Shown: positions 7,405 through 14,955, counted from the first letter of the stretch. The stretch: DNA of 29,812 bases from CAZIPZ01 sp964541075 (GCA_964541075.1 CAZIPZ010000018.1:1-29812); one strand, 5' to 3'. The notes: generated from the sequence alone by a model not told the origin. Numbers and translations: made by a program.

Positions 7405-9573
7405 TTAAATGTAGCGCGTCCAACGAGACGCGCCCAAAATCAGCGGCACGTAACGAGAAAAGCGAATTTTTCGGTATCGATTCATCTCTTTTTGCCGGCG
7501 ATCCAGTTCGGCTTGGGTGACGCTCCGCCATCCCGCAACAAACTCGCGCTTCCCCTGAATTATTTGCCTGCGCCGTGCAAACTTTTGGCGAACGGCATCG
7601 ATGTCAGTTTGTGTGCGCCGCTGCAACTGCTTCCGGCNNNNNNNNNNTGCTCGGATTTTTTCCATTCTTCTCCTTGTCGCGAGGCGTTCCGCAGCAATAC
7701 ACCGGCGAATTTGAATTCGTTCAAACCGGTAACGCGCCGAAACCTCGCCGGGAACGAGTTCCGAGCCCATTGCTCGGGAAGAACGATTGAACTCAACATT
7801 TTCGCGCCACGCGATCAGCCTCTTTGTCTCTCCAGCCCGCAGGCCTTCGATTGCGACCTTTGATCCGTCACGAAGCTTGATGTTCTCGCCTTCAATCGCC
7901 ACGATGTCGTCAATGGTTCGGGCCCCGGCGTTCCAAAGTTGCTTCTTTGTGGATAAACGGACGCCGGACACCGATGTGATGACGACCATGTCCTGCACCC
8001 GTCGGTCACGCTCGGCATTTGCTTCTGAAAAGAGTCGCGCAGCCTCCTCTTCCTCAGCCTTCCGGATGGCGTCTGTTCTTAGCGTGAAACTGTTCACACG
8101 ACCACGAAGTGCTTGCTTTGCTGCTGAAAGTTCCTCTTTCTGCAGGTCGTCCCACTTGAGGTCTCGCTCGGCGATCTGAAGCAGCCTGTGCGACTCCTTC
8201 GCATCGATCTCTGCAATCCAGTCGTCCATCCGGCGGACAGCCATGGTCGCTGCGGCAACCTGTGCGCGCTTCCACTCAAGCGCCATCCAAATGCGAACCT
8301 TCGATTGCACCTGATTCGAGATGGCGTATGAGCATGCGAGCGATGCACCGATGCATCCCAGTCCGCATAAGAAAACGAAGATTGCACCTCCCGCCGGCAC
8401 CGCGCCTCGCGCGGCCAGAACAACGATGAAGGCGATGAACACGGCATAGGCCGACAACATCAACCGTTCGCTCTTGAACGACAAACCGAATTCAATCGGT
8501 GTCTCCTCCGCATCGAGCCGTGCGTACTTGGGAACCTCTTCCGTCATCATCTCGGACACTGGTTCTGCCGCGACCGTCGTTGCGGCAGCGTATTCCACAG
8601 GCTCCTGCCTGCGGACAAATAGCTCCAACTGAGCGTCCCGGGACCAACTGGGAAGTACGGTTCGATGATTCTCTCGTCTTTTCGGGGCATCTCCGAGAGC
8701 ATCCGCCAGAGAAATAATCGATGCGGGTTTGGTATTCAAGAATGAGCGAAACAGCGGGAGATGTCTCCTAATGCGATCGTCTTTAAGGTTTTCCAACGTA
8801 CGAAACAAACGAGAAAATCGCGGCTCGCCGAAGTCCTCTTTCCGGAAAAGAAGATGTTCTTCGCTCTGACCAAATCGCGTCCACAAACTCGGATCGACGC
8901 TTAATGCGACCAGCGTCAGGTAGATCACCCAGCCGGAGAAGTTGTCAAGATACGGCCCGAAGTCGCTTTCTATGCGCGCCGGGTGCTGATAGTTGCGATG
9001 GCCGACTTCGTGGCTGGAGCGTCCCGCAAGTGCGGGCACGAACATGCCGTCGTAATCGATCAACCGGAAATCACCGCCGCCGATCAAAACATTTCCATGC
9101 TGAAGATCGCCATGGGCGATATTGTGTTTCTTCAGAGCACGCAGCATCGAAAGCCAGCGTTCAGCTAGGCCGGAAACCGCAACAGGATTGTGGATGTTGG
9201 CTTCAAGGCATTCGCGAAACGTAACGCCCTCGATCCATTCCATTTTGAGAATTGGATGCCATTGCCCGCGAACGCGAACGCCTTTTTCGAGAAACTGAAA
9301 TTCGACGGTGTAAGGCAGGCGAGCCGCAGCCAGATGCCGCCCGATAGCCGCGTAGCGTTCCTGATGGTCGGGAAAATCGCGTAGAAAGCATCGGACCGCC
9401 CACTGACGCCTGCCCGCTACTATCCGATAGACGCTTGCGAAACCGCCCGTGATTGGGCGCGGTAGGCCGAGCGGTGTTAGTTCCGGCGAACCGTCCCGAA
9501 GGTCCGGATCATCGAGGTTGAGCTTGGGATTTTGGAGCGCCTCATTGTAATCCTGAGGTGTGGGCCACGACAT
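7405..9573 (-). CDS. Membrane-anchored Ser/Thr protein kinase-like protein with helix-hairpin-helix domain (YegI-like)
   Basis: About 722 residues, with a 10-N assembly gap inside. The N-terminal kinase-like domain has a Gly-loop GGFASVYR (43-50), catalytic loop HGDLQHGN (154-161) and metal motif DYD (173-175, in place of DFG). The usual VAIK lysine position reads AVR, so Arg61 sits there. A hairpin of two membrane helices follows (about 371-389 and 394-418), then a charged coiled-coil region, a helix-hairpin-helix segment around SVSGVRLSTKKQLWNAGA (534-551), and a second Arg-rich coiled coil to the end. This architecture matches the E. coli YegI type. The start is ATG 9573 behind GAGAGGG; the frame is open further upstream but would overlap the phosphatase gene. 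It follows the PP2C gene by 4 bases. Substrates are unknown; T6SS proteins are an inference from position. Confidence 0.8.
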   Translation of the reverse strand: MSWPTPQDYNEALQNPKLNLDDPDLRDGSPELTPLGLPRPITGGFASVYRIVAGRRQWAVRCFLRDFPDHQERYAAIGRHLAAARLPYTVEFQFLEKGVRVRGQWHPILKMEWIEGVTFRECLEANIHNPVAVSGLAERWLSMLRALKKHNIAHGDLQHGNVLIGGGDFRLIDYDGMFVPALAGRSSHEVGHRNYQHPARIESDFGPYLDNFSGWVIYLTLVALSVDPSLWTRFGQSEEHLLFRKEDFGEPRFSRLFRTLENLKDDRIRRHLPLFRSFLNTKPASIISLADALGDAPKRRENHRTVLPSWSRDAQLELFVRRQEPVEYAAATTVAAEPVSEMMTEEVPKYARLDAEETPIEFGLSFKSERLMLSAYAVFIAFIVVLAARGAVPAGGAIFVFLCGLGCIGASLACSYAISNQVQSKVRIWMALEWKRAQVAAATMAVRRMDDWIAEIDAKESHRLLQIAERDLKWDDLQKEELSAAKQALRGRVNSFTLRTDAIRKAEEEEAARLFSEANAERDRRVQDMVVITSVSGVRLSTKKQLWNAGARTIDDIVAIEGENIKLRDGSKVAIEGLRAGETKRLIAWRENVEFNRSSRAMGSELVPGEVSARYRFERIQIRRCIAAERLATRRRMEKIRAXXXXRKQLQRRTQTDIDAVRQKFARRRQIIQGKREFVAGWRSVTQAELDRRQKEMNRYRKIRFSRYVPLILGASRWTRYI
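7638..7647. other. Assembly gap (10 N) inside the kinase gene
   Basis: Ten unresolved bases interrupt the C-terminal coiled-coil part of the kinase gene. The same reading frame carries convincing charged helical sequence on both sides, so the gene is probably intact and only the local length is unknown. The spot lies in Arg/Lys/Gln-rich codons and may hide a short repeat. Confidence 0.95.
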
Positions 9574-9577
9574 GGCT

Positions 9578-10363
9578 TCACCCTCTCGGCGAGCGGATGC
9601 GCAAAACCGTGACATCGTCGTTGCGCATCTCACCCGAATCGCGCAGGACTCCGATCCACTTCTCGAATTCCTCCGGGTCCTCAAATGATTCCAGAACGGT
9701 TGCGGCTTCCTCGCCTCGTTCGCATGCGCGAAAGAACCAGCAGGCTATCGCGTCGGTCATCAAATAAAAGCAGTCTCTGTGTTCCCATGCGCCGCGGCAT
9801 CGAGACACCAGTTTGCTGCCGTCGTCCTCGACGAAATCGACGCTTGAAATGAGCGGCGGGTGATTGCCGAACTGTTCGGCATTGATCATGGGAAACGACG
9901 CCACAATCCGGCTCTCACGGACTTGGAAAAAGCAGCTGTCGCCGACGGCGATGCAGTCCCATCTAAGGCCGGCGGAAGCCTTATCGCAGTGAAGCGTCAA
10001 ACCCAACACTGTCGCATGGGCGCCTTGATCCAATTTTTGTTCTGCATACCATGGCAACGACGTTGTTCCGACCTGAGATCGCCATTGGCGTTGAAGGCGC
10101 GGAATCTGTTTTCGGATTCTCTTTTCACTCAAATGATCGCGGCAATACGCGCGAACGAGCAACCTCGCCCATGACCCGGCGAACGATGTTTCCGTTGCGC
10201 CGTCGGCGACCGCAAAGCGAAAGAGTTCCGAATCCACATCCAGAGATTCGTGCGGCCAAAATGCGTCTTCATATTCCTCAGCCGTGTTGCCGCGTTTAGG
10301 GAGCCAGAACGCGCGCAGCGAAAGTCGCATCGAGAGATCCTCGACAACGTGACCTGAATTCAT
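9578..10363 (-). CDS. PP2C-family Ser/Thr phosphatase (YegK-like)
   Basis: 261 residues. The PP2C metal-site motifs are visible in order: YEDAFW (31-36), AVADGATETS (51-60, the DG pair), AVGDSCFF (139-146), LMTDAIACW (201-209) and RNDDVTVL (247-254). There is no signal peptide or membrane segment, so it should be cytoplasmic. PP2C enzymes remove phosphate from Ser/Thr; with the kinase 4 bases downstream it forms an opposing pair. The ATG overlaps the stop of the VWA gene (ATGA), which supports this start and coupled translation. In Pseudomonas T6SS the PppA phosphatase plays a comparable role against the PpkA kinase; this protein belongs to a triad of different architecture, so that is analogy only. 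Confidence 0.85.
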   Translation of the reverse strand: MNSGHVVEDLSMRLSLRAFWLPKRGNTAEEYEDAFWPHESLDVDSELFRFAVADGATETSFAGSWARLLVRAYCRDHLSEKRIRKQIPRLQRQWRSQVGTTSLPWYAEQKLDQGAHATVLGLTLHCDKASAGLRWDCIAVGDSCFFQVRESRIVASFPMINAEQFGNHPPLISSVDFVEDDGSKLVSRCRGAWEHRDCFYLMTDAIACWFFRACERGEEAATVLESFEDPEEFEKWIGVLRDSGEMRNDDVTVLRIRSPRG

Positions 10364-11196
10364 CGAAGACTGGTTGGCCGCGTTCCAATATCAAGGAACC
10401 GAATGACTGAAACCATGTCACCATTGAAAACGAAGCCCTTTGGAGAATCACCTACCTGAATTCCTTCCTCGCTGGCAATGTTCTTCATGTAATCAGGGAG
10501 GGGGCTGGACATCCTGAAAAGGAGTTTTGCGAAATCATCCGGAAGGTTTCCTTCATCGCTTGGAAACTCAACCGGAGAGGCTGCTGTCGATGATACGTGA
10601 ATGTTGAACAGGAGCAGGTGTCCATCCTCTGTTTTTAGATCCTTCAGGGAGGCCGCAGCGCCGGTGGGATCCCCATCGGTCGCCTGCCCGTCAGTAATAT
10701 TGATCACGATCGGCGGAAAACTTGTGGGCTGCTCGGAAACCCAGCGGTTGAGAATGGAGTGTGCTCGGGCCATCGCCTGACACATCGGCGTTCCCCCGTT
10801 CGCGACAGCGTCGAACCAAATTGGAAATTTGATTTTCTGGTCGACCAGGCCTCCGGCCCCGTCGTCGGTCTTCTTGTTTCGTTCCTCGATGCGCGCGGGT
10901 TGGTTAGCAATCTCACCGATTGGAACCAGTTCCTTGCCCGCCAGCGGTCCACCGAACGCCGGACCAACCGCGGCGCCGTAACCGATCACCCCTACGTCAT
11001 AATAGTCGCGAACTCCTTCTGACTTGGCGCACTTCAGGACAAGGTTTTGCAGCAGCCGATTGATGATCGTCGCGAGTCCTTCCGCTTTGTTCATACCGGA
11101 TCCGGCAGACCAACCTTCCTGCATCGATCCAGATTGATCAATCAGGAAAACGAAACAAGACGGACGCATACGGCTGATTTCAGCGGTGTAAGGCAT
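10360..11196 (-). CDS. Cytoplasmic von Willebrand factor A domain protein (YegL/TerY-like)
   Basis: 278 residues with a complete MIDAS metal site: DQSGSM at 20-25 (DxSxS), the Thr in GGTPMCQA (T136) and ITDGQATDGD (Asp169). The lack of signal peptide or membrane helix marks it as a cytoplasmic TerY/YegL-type VWA protein, not an extracellular adhesin. Such proteins occur next to a PP2C phosphatase and a kinase and are thought to act as metal-dependent scaffolds. The start ATG at 11196 has a strong GGAGGT site 7 bases upstream. It is the first gene of a VWA-PP2C-kinase operon lying directly upstream of the T6SS operon on the same strand. In PpkA-type kinases a VWA domain is fused to the kinase; here it is separate. 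Confidence 0.88.
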   Translation of the reverse strand: MPYTAEISRMRPSCFVFLIDQSGSMQEGWSAGSGMNKAEGLATIINRLLQNLVLKCAKSEGVRDYYDVGVIGYGAAVGPAFGGPLAGKELVPIGEIANQPARIEERNKKTDDGAGGLVDQKIKFPIWFDAVANGGTPMCQAMARAHSILNRWVSEQPTSFPPIVINITDGQATDGDPTGAAASLKDLKTEDGHLLLFNIHVSSTAASPVEFPSDEGNLPDDFAKLLFRMSSPLPDYMKNIASEEGIQVGDSPKGFVFNGDMVSVIRFLDIGTRPTSLR

Positions 11197-11496
11197 CGCT
11201 AGACCTCCAATTTCTATATATAGGTTATTTGGACAAATCAGGTCCTCAGTAATTCAAATGTGGCGCCATTACTGTGCGAGTTGGTTTGAAATCCATGAGG
11301 AAAGACGTCGAAAACTCCCGCGTAAAGAAACCCTGGCGGCCGTATACGCGCCATGGAGGCATGGCCGAAGCCTTGGCATACTTTGATCGTAGTAAAGACA
11401 AACAAAAGCGGGAAAAGAAAAACCCAAAAGGTCAAGCAGGCAGGAAACCAGACTGGGCTTAATAACGTTGGGGCGACAGCCTTTATAAACGCTTTG
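11197..11496. other. Intergenic region upstream of the VWA-PP2C-kinase operon
   Basis: About 300 bases between the VWA gene and the stem-loop that ends the next operon. Near the VWA start there is a TATATATA run beside the GGAGGT ribosome site, but it is too close to the site to be a convincing -10 box and I find no matching -35. A plus-strand frame at 11298-11462 encodes a very basic 54-residue peptide with no ribosome site; I do not call it. The promoter of the triad must lie here or further upstream, but I cannot place it. Confidence 0.4.
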
Positions 11497-11532
11497 GCGG
11501 AAACAGCCGGAAAGATTGCCGGCTATTTCCGC
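11497..11532 (-). terminator. Stem-loop, likely terminator of the 13956-11544 operon
   Basis: The arms at 11497-11510 and 11519-11532 are 14 bases each, complementary at all but one position, with an 8-base loop. In the minus-strand transcript the odd position becomes a G-U pair, so the stem is continuous there, while the plus-strand transcript has a C-A mismatch. It starts 12 bases after the stop of the secreted-protein gene. There is no good U-tract, so it may be a processing or stability element as much as a classic intrinsic terminator. Confidence 0.65.
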
Positions 11533-11543
11533 GTGAAGCGATT

Positions 11544-12119
11544 TTATCTTTGTTCTACGCCCTTTGCTTCTCTTGCCTCCTTTTCTGCCTTGTTCGCCTC
11601 CTGCTTCGCCCGGTCTTCAGGCATATCCGGCCGCAAAGCATGGATGGCGGCCCCGAGCGACATTTCATGTTCTCCGGTCATCTTGGCCTTCAGTTGATCA
11701 AACGGAATATCCAAGTTGTGCGATGCGTTCACCGCGGCTATAAATTGTCCCTGATTCTTAAATCCCGCAGCCGCGTCGCTAATGGAGACGCCGGACGGCA
11801 AGTTGTTTCGGATTTTAGCAGCCAGGCGGGTGTTGTTGTCGAGCTGGGAGGTGATGTCGGTCTTTGGTCGGACTTTCGTGCGAGGGCCCTTGGCTTCCTC
11901 ATTTTGGTGCTCCTTACGCCGCTCAGGCATCCTGACGTCCGCGCCGGTCTTTGCTCCGACGTTCGCACCAGCGTTCTGGCCGCCAATCTTGGTATTTGCC
12001 CCGGCATGAGTCTGGTTCCCGACGCCGAGGCCAATGCCCTTGCCTTGACCTTGAACAAATGTCGGAATCGCGACGAGACATGCGAACAGGACGAAGATTC
12101 CGAGATTCTTTGTTTTCAT
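11544..12119 (-). CDS. Secreted Gly/Asn-rich protein of unknown function (acidobacterial type)
   Basis: 191 residues. Residues 1-24 form a signal peptide (MKTKNLGIFVLFACLVA, cleavage near FVQG/Q). Residues 25-62 are a low-complexity Gly/Asn/Ala region with loose repeats of the GANxxxGGQNAGANVG type. A basic linker follows, then a C-terminal helical domain with AAAGFKNQGQFIAAVNASHN and IPFDQLKAKMTG (about 115-147), and a charged Lys/Glu/Ala tail. I remember this FKNxGQFxAAVxxSxNLxIPFDQLK pattern from secreted acidobacterial proteins of unknown function; this is recall, not a search. The ATG is preceded by AGGAGG. It lies 31 bases after the barrel-like gene and is the last gene of a three-gene envelope operon, followed by a stem-loop. 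Confidence 0.75.
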   Translation of the reverse strand: MKTKNLGIFVLFACLVAIPTFVQGQGKGIGLGVGNQTHAGANTKIGGQNAGANVGAKTGADVRMPERRKEHQNEEAKGPRTKVRPKTDITSQLDNNTRLAAKIRNNLPSGVSISDAAAGFKNQGQFIAAVNASHNLDIPFDQLKAKMTGEHEMSLGAAIHALRPDMPEDRAKQEANKAEKEAREAKGVEQR

Positions 12120-12150
12120 CTACCAGTCCTCCTTTCGTGACGAGAAAATG

Positions 12151-13070
12151 TCAGTGACGGGTCCGAAAACCCACTCCGAAAAATAGTGTGTCGAATCGGT
12201 AGGCGACGCTGCGGCTGTAGCCGATCTGCAGGTCTGTGCCGCTGGTCGGACGAACGGTAAGCCGGGTCGAAAAACCGTGATCGTTAGCGATCTCTGCAGT
12301 CCCGAACGTTTCGCGCTGCGTCTCGAACGCCGGAGCCGGTTCTGAGCGGCGGGCGAGTCCAATGCCACGGACAACTGAAGAAACCGCGCCCCCGGATTGT
12401 TGCGACTCCGATTGGGCCGCCGGTTTATCCACAACTCTGCTCAAAATCTCCTGTTCACCTGCGGCTCTCACGGAGTACGTCGAAACGCCTACATCAATTA
12501 GGGCCGAGACATTCATCAAGGACCCGCCTTCAAAATGGCCGACCATTCCACTTGACGAAAACGGACGCACAAAGAACGAGGTGTCGGAAATCGAATTAGC
12601 GGCGCCGACGCTAACGTAAGGAGTGATTATCGAAAACGTCTTGCTAAAGGTGTTTGTCCAATCGGCCGTGACGCGGCCGGTGCTGAATCCTCGTGCGCGA
12701 TCCCCGGTCGGTATGGTGAACACCAAATCCGACGAATAGTCGAACGCGGGACGAGTTGCGGAAAAAACAACACCTCCATACAGATTGCCGATGCCGTTCA
12801 CGAACTCCTGTTCGCCGGATCTGGAGGCCGCCGTCTCCGCCGAAGGCTTTGTAAAGTAGACCGGCAAACCTCCATAAATTTCGAAGTACTGATTCAGGTT
12901 GTACTCGGCTTCGGAGTTCGTCTTCAGGATAGCGCCTGCTGAATTAACGCCGCCTTGGAACTCTGGGAGAACGACCAGGTCTGTTCCTTATCAGACGCCG
13001 AAGCGGTCTGACCAAGCGCTCGTGCGATGAGCAAGACAGCGATCGGAAACATTCGCCGAATAGCAAGCAT
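12151..13070 (-). pseudogene. Outer-membrane beta-barrel-like protein, gene split by a frameshift
   Basis: The signal peptide and body are in different frames. From ATG 13070 (with AAGGGAG upstream) the frame reads MLAIRRMFPIAVLLIARALG then QTASASDKEQ, a good signal peptide, but it stops at 12924. A second frame, open from just after a TGA-TAA pair near 12990, reads TDLVVLPEFQGGVNSAGAIL, then EYNLNQYFEIYGG, and runs to 12151. The body has alternating strand-like segments and an amphipathic C-terminus ending VAYRFDTLFFGVGFRTRH, as in outer-membrane barrels. Restoring one lost base near 12975-12990 gives a single gene of 306 residues. A sequencing error, a recent mutation, or less likely programmed frameshifting could explain it. 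The product may be a small porin-like protein; I assign no function. It sits between the coiled-coil and secreted-protein genes. Confidence 0.7.
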
Positions 13071-13098
13071 CGCATCGTTCTCCCTTCGTAGGCTGCTG

Positions 13099-13956
13099 TT
13101 AGGGTTTAGCCATGGACGGACCTTCAGCCGACAGCACCTTGTCCTTGGGCGCACTGATGTAGCCACGAATTCTGTCTTTGTCGACGTAGTTCACGACCAA
13201 CTCATACCGCAGCCGATCACGGCCCATCAGAAAAGTGACTGGTTCGTTTGCGATCCGGTCCTTTTTCTCCACTTTGTTGTCATTAACGAGCACGACAACG
13301 TCGTACCTCTGTCTTCGGACATCGGCCTTTTTCAGCTGCAACATCACGTCGCCGATGCGTTCCATCTCCTTGGACTTGCGGACGTCGAATTCGAAGTAAT
13401 CACGTTCGCCCCTACGGCGCAGTTCTGCGAGTTCCGTTGAGTTGTGTGCAATTTGTCTGCTCAGCGAATCGCGAACATCCCCAATTTCCCGGCGGCTGGC
13501 CATGAGATCCGTCTTGGTGGCGTCGAGGTCTGTCCGGACGTTCTGAACTTCTCCCGAGACCGTGCCGAACCTTGTGGTGGTGTCCTGCTGTACCGCTTCG
13601 AGTTTCGAAACAGCTTCCTGCTTGAACTGATCCAGGTCTTTTGCACTTGAGTCTAGCCGGCTCCGGAGCTGCTGTGTGGCTTGCCGGTGCTCCGACTTCA
13701 AGGTCTCAGCAATTTTCCGATCTTGCTTCACGTCGCGAACAGTGATGTCCACACGCTCGGCGACGGCGCCGAGTTGGTCCATGATCTTGTCCATATTGGC
13801 TCTGTTCTGCGAATGCCGTTCTTCAATATCGCGCTCGATTACCCGGATGCGTTCGTCAAGTTCGTTATGGAGAGTGTGAGTTGCATAGAAGGGCAGGGCT
13901 GCAAGGAGCAATCCGCCGATGAGGAATGCGATGCCTTTTGATTTTGCTGTTAACAC
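13099..13956 (-). CDS. Inner-membrane-anchored coiled-coil protein, function unknown
   Basis: 285 residues. A membrane helix at about residues 8-26 is followed by a very long coiled coil (about 30-205, rich in Asp, Arg, Gln and Glu with heptad-like spacing, e.g. RVIERDIEERHSQN and LDATKTDLMASRREIGDVRD). A small compact C-terminal domain of strand-like segments follows (RYDVVVLVNDNKVEKKDR, LRYELVVNYVDKDRIRGYIS). It could reach from the inner membrane across the periplasm. The start is GTG 13956, with GGAGG nine bases before it. It is the first gene of the envelope operon, 28 bases before the barrel-like gene. I do not recognise a named family. Confidence 0.75.
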   Translation of the reverse strand: MLTAKSKGIAFLIGGLLLAALPFYATHTLHNELDERIRVIERDIEERHSQNRANMDKIMDQLGAVAERVDITVRDVKQDRKIAETLKSEHRQATQQLRSRLDSSAKDLDQFKQEAVSKLEAVQQDTTTRFGTVSGEVQNVRTDLDATKTDLMASRREIGDVRDSLSRQIAHNSTELAELRRRGERDYFEFDVRKSKEMERIGDVMLQLKKADVRRQRYDVVVLVNDNKVEKKDRIANEPVTFLMGRDRLRYELVVNYVDKDRIRGYISAPKDKVLSAEGPSMAKP

Positions 13957-14106
13957 TGAATGATGCCTCCAGTTTTTTTCTGCACGGAAGGCGATGCAAC
14001 GCCGGCGCCACTCGAGCTTTCGTTCGATCCCATCTTTTCAATGAATTGCAGTGGCGATCCAATTCATCCACGACGCCACGACTGCCAAACATGGAAGATT
14101 TCCAAG

Positions 14107-14129
14107 GATGACCTGACGCCGGGGTCATC
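14107..14129. promoter_or_regulatory. Inverted repeat GATGACC-N9-GGTCATC in the divergent intergenic region
   Basis: Two perfect 7-base arms (14107-14113 and 14123-14129) flank a 9-base GC-rich spacer, giving a 23-bp dyad suited to a dimeric regulator. It lies between the divergent coiled-coil gene (start 13956) and the plus-strand gene (start 14200), so it could control either. No regulator gene is visible in the window. Confidence 0.3.
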
Positions 14130-14140
14130 GGTAAATTCTA

Positions 14141-14158
14141 TTCTCGGCAGAACGAGAA
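14141..14158. promoter_or_regulatory. Inverted repeat TTCTCG-N6-CGAGAA
   Basis: A second perfect dyad (6-base arms, 6-base spacer) 11 bases to the right of the first one and 41 bases before the plus-strand start codon. The two dyads together make this intergenic region a candidate control point. I find no convincing -35/-10 pair beside them. Confidence 0.3.
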
Positions 14159-14199
14159 CCCTTGAATCAGACCATTCCGCGCAGTTAGTCTCCATTTAG

Positions 14200-14802
14200 A
14201 TGCTGCGGGAATTTCTTCGATCAGTTGGTTTCAATCCGGACGGTCGTGCGCTCTACGGACCGCGCATGCCTGAGGTCAAAACTCCTTTAGAACTGGAAGA
14301 TATTTTCAAACAGGCGAAGGCGTTCGCTGCGGCCGGCGGTCCTCCGGAAGGCTCGTCGGTGCGTCACCTCCTCATTGTCACGCCCGAACGGAACCTCTTA
14401 TACAGAGCGTGTCCGACTCCTGGGACGATGGATGCGAGCATCGTGGCGAACATGGAGCAGCTCATACCAGCGGATCCACAAAGGAAAGTCGCGGTGATTG
14501 CTTATACGGACACACTCGCCATGCAGACAGATATTGCGAGAACCATTCCCTTTATAGGACTGCTGCTGGGATTGTCATACATTGGCCACGCCGTCTGGAT
14601 TTTTGAAGGTCACGCCTCGGCGCTTGAGGCCGGCTGTCGCGACGCGGATGTCGTCCTCGTTGACGGAGAGATGATGCCGCACTTGGCGACTGACTGGTAC
14701 TCGTCGGTTTCCTCAGTGATGGCACACCCACAGATATACGCCCACGACCGATCGTCATTTTCATTGCGAAAAGTTGGTCCGCGCGGAGTTATGCAGAGAT
14801 GA
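14200..14802 (+). CDS. Conserved-looking hypothetical protein
   Basis: 200 residues, the only complete plus-strand gene in the window. An in-frame TAG lies immediately before the ATG, so the start cannot be further upstream; no clear ribosome site is visible. There is no signal peptide. The middle looks alpha/beta: HLLIVTPERNLLYRA (56-70), KVAVIAYTDTLAMQ (95-108), then a hydrophobic IPFIGLLLGLSYIGHAVWIF stretch (about 115-134) and ADVVLVDGEMMPHL. The last part could suggest a receiver-like or nucleotide-binding fold, but no motif is diagnostic and I do not assign a family. It converges on the end of the Tad operon; 14803-14955 between them holds a 10-bp palindrome ATGACGTCAT (14914-14923) but no clear terminator. 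Confidence 0.65.
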   Translation: MLREFLRSVGFNPDGRALYGPRMPEVKTPLELEDIFKQAKAFAAAGGPPEGSSVRHLLIVTPERNLLYRACPTPGTMDASIVANMEQLIPADPQRKVAVIAYTDTLAMQTDIARTIPFIGLLLGLSYIGHAVWIFEGHASALEAGCRDADVVLVDGEMMPHLATDWYSSVSSVMAHPQIYAHDRSSFSLRKVGPRGVMQR

Positions 14803-14955
14803 AAATCAAACGTGAGCTGAAGTCGCCCCTTAACCGTCGTTCAAATCAAATTCAGTTTTCTTTGCAGACGAATCGGGCGGAATGGGAAAACCAAGCGTAT
14901 CGAACCCAGAACGATGACGTCATTTGCGGCGGGTTCAAAGTGAAGTCCTGATCTG

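Noticed and set aside
11214..11222. TATATATA run as -10 box of the VWA gene
   Set aside because: It is only 8 bases from the ribosome site, so the transcript would start inside that site, and no -35 partner is present.
11298..11462. 54-residue basic plus-strand peptide frame in the gap before the VWA gene
   Set aside because: No ribosome site, low-complexity Lys/Arg content and no neighbour in the same direction; too weak to call.
12924..13166. 80-codon minus-strand frame as an independent gene
   Set aside because: Its useful part is only the signal peptide from 13070; it is better explained as the 5' part of the frameshifted barrel-like gene.
14914..14923. Perfect 10-bp palindrome ATGACGTCAT between convergent genes
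   Set aside because: Short palindromes of this size occur by chance, and it is at the 3' ends of both genes, so an operator role is unlikely.
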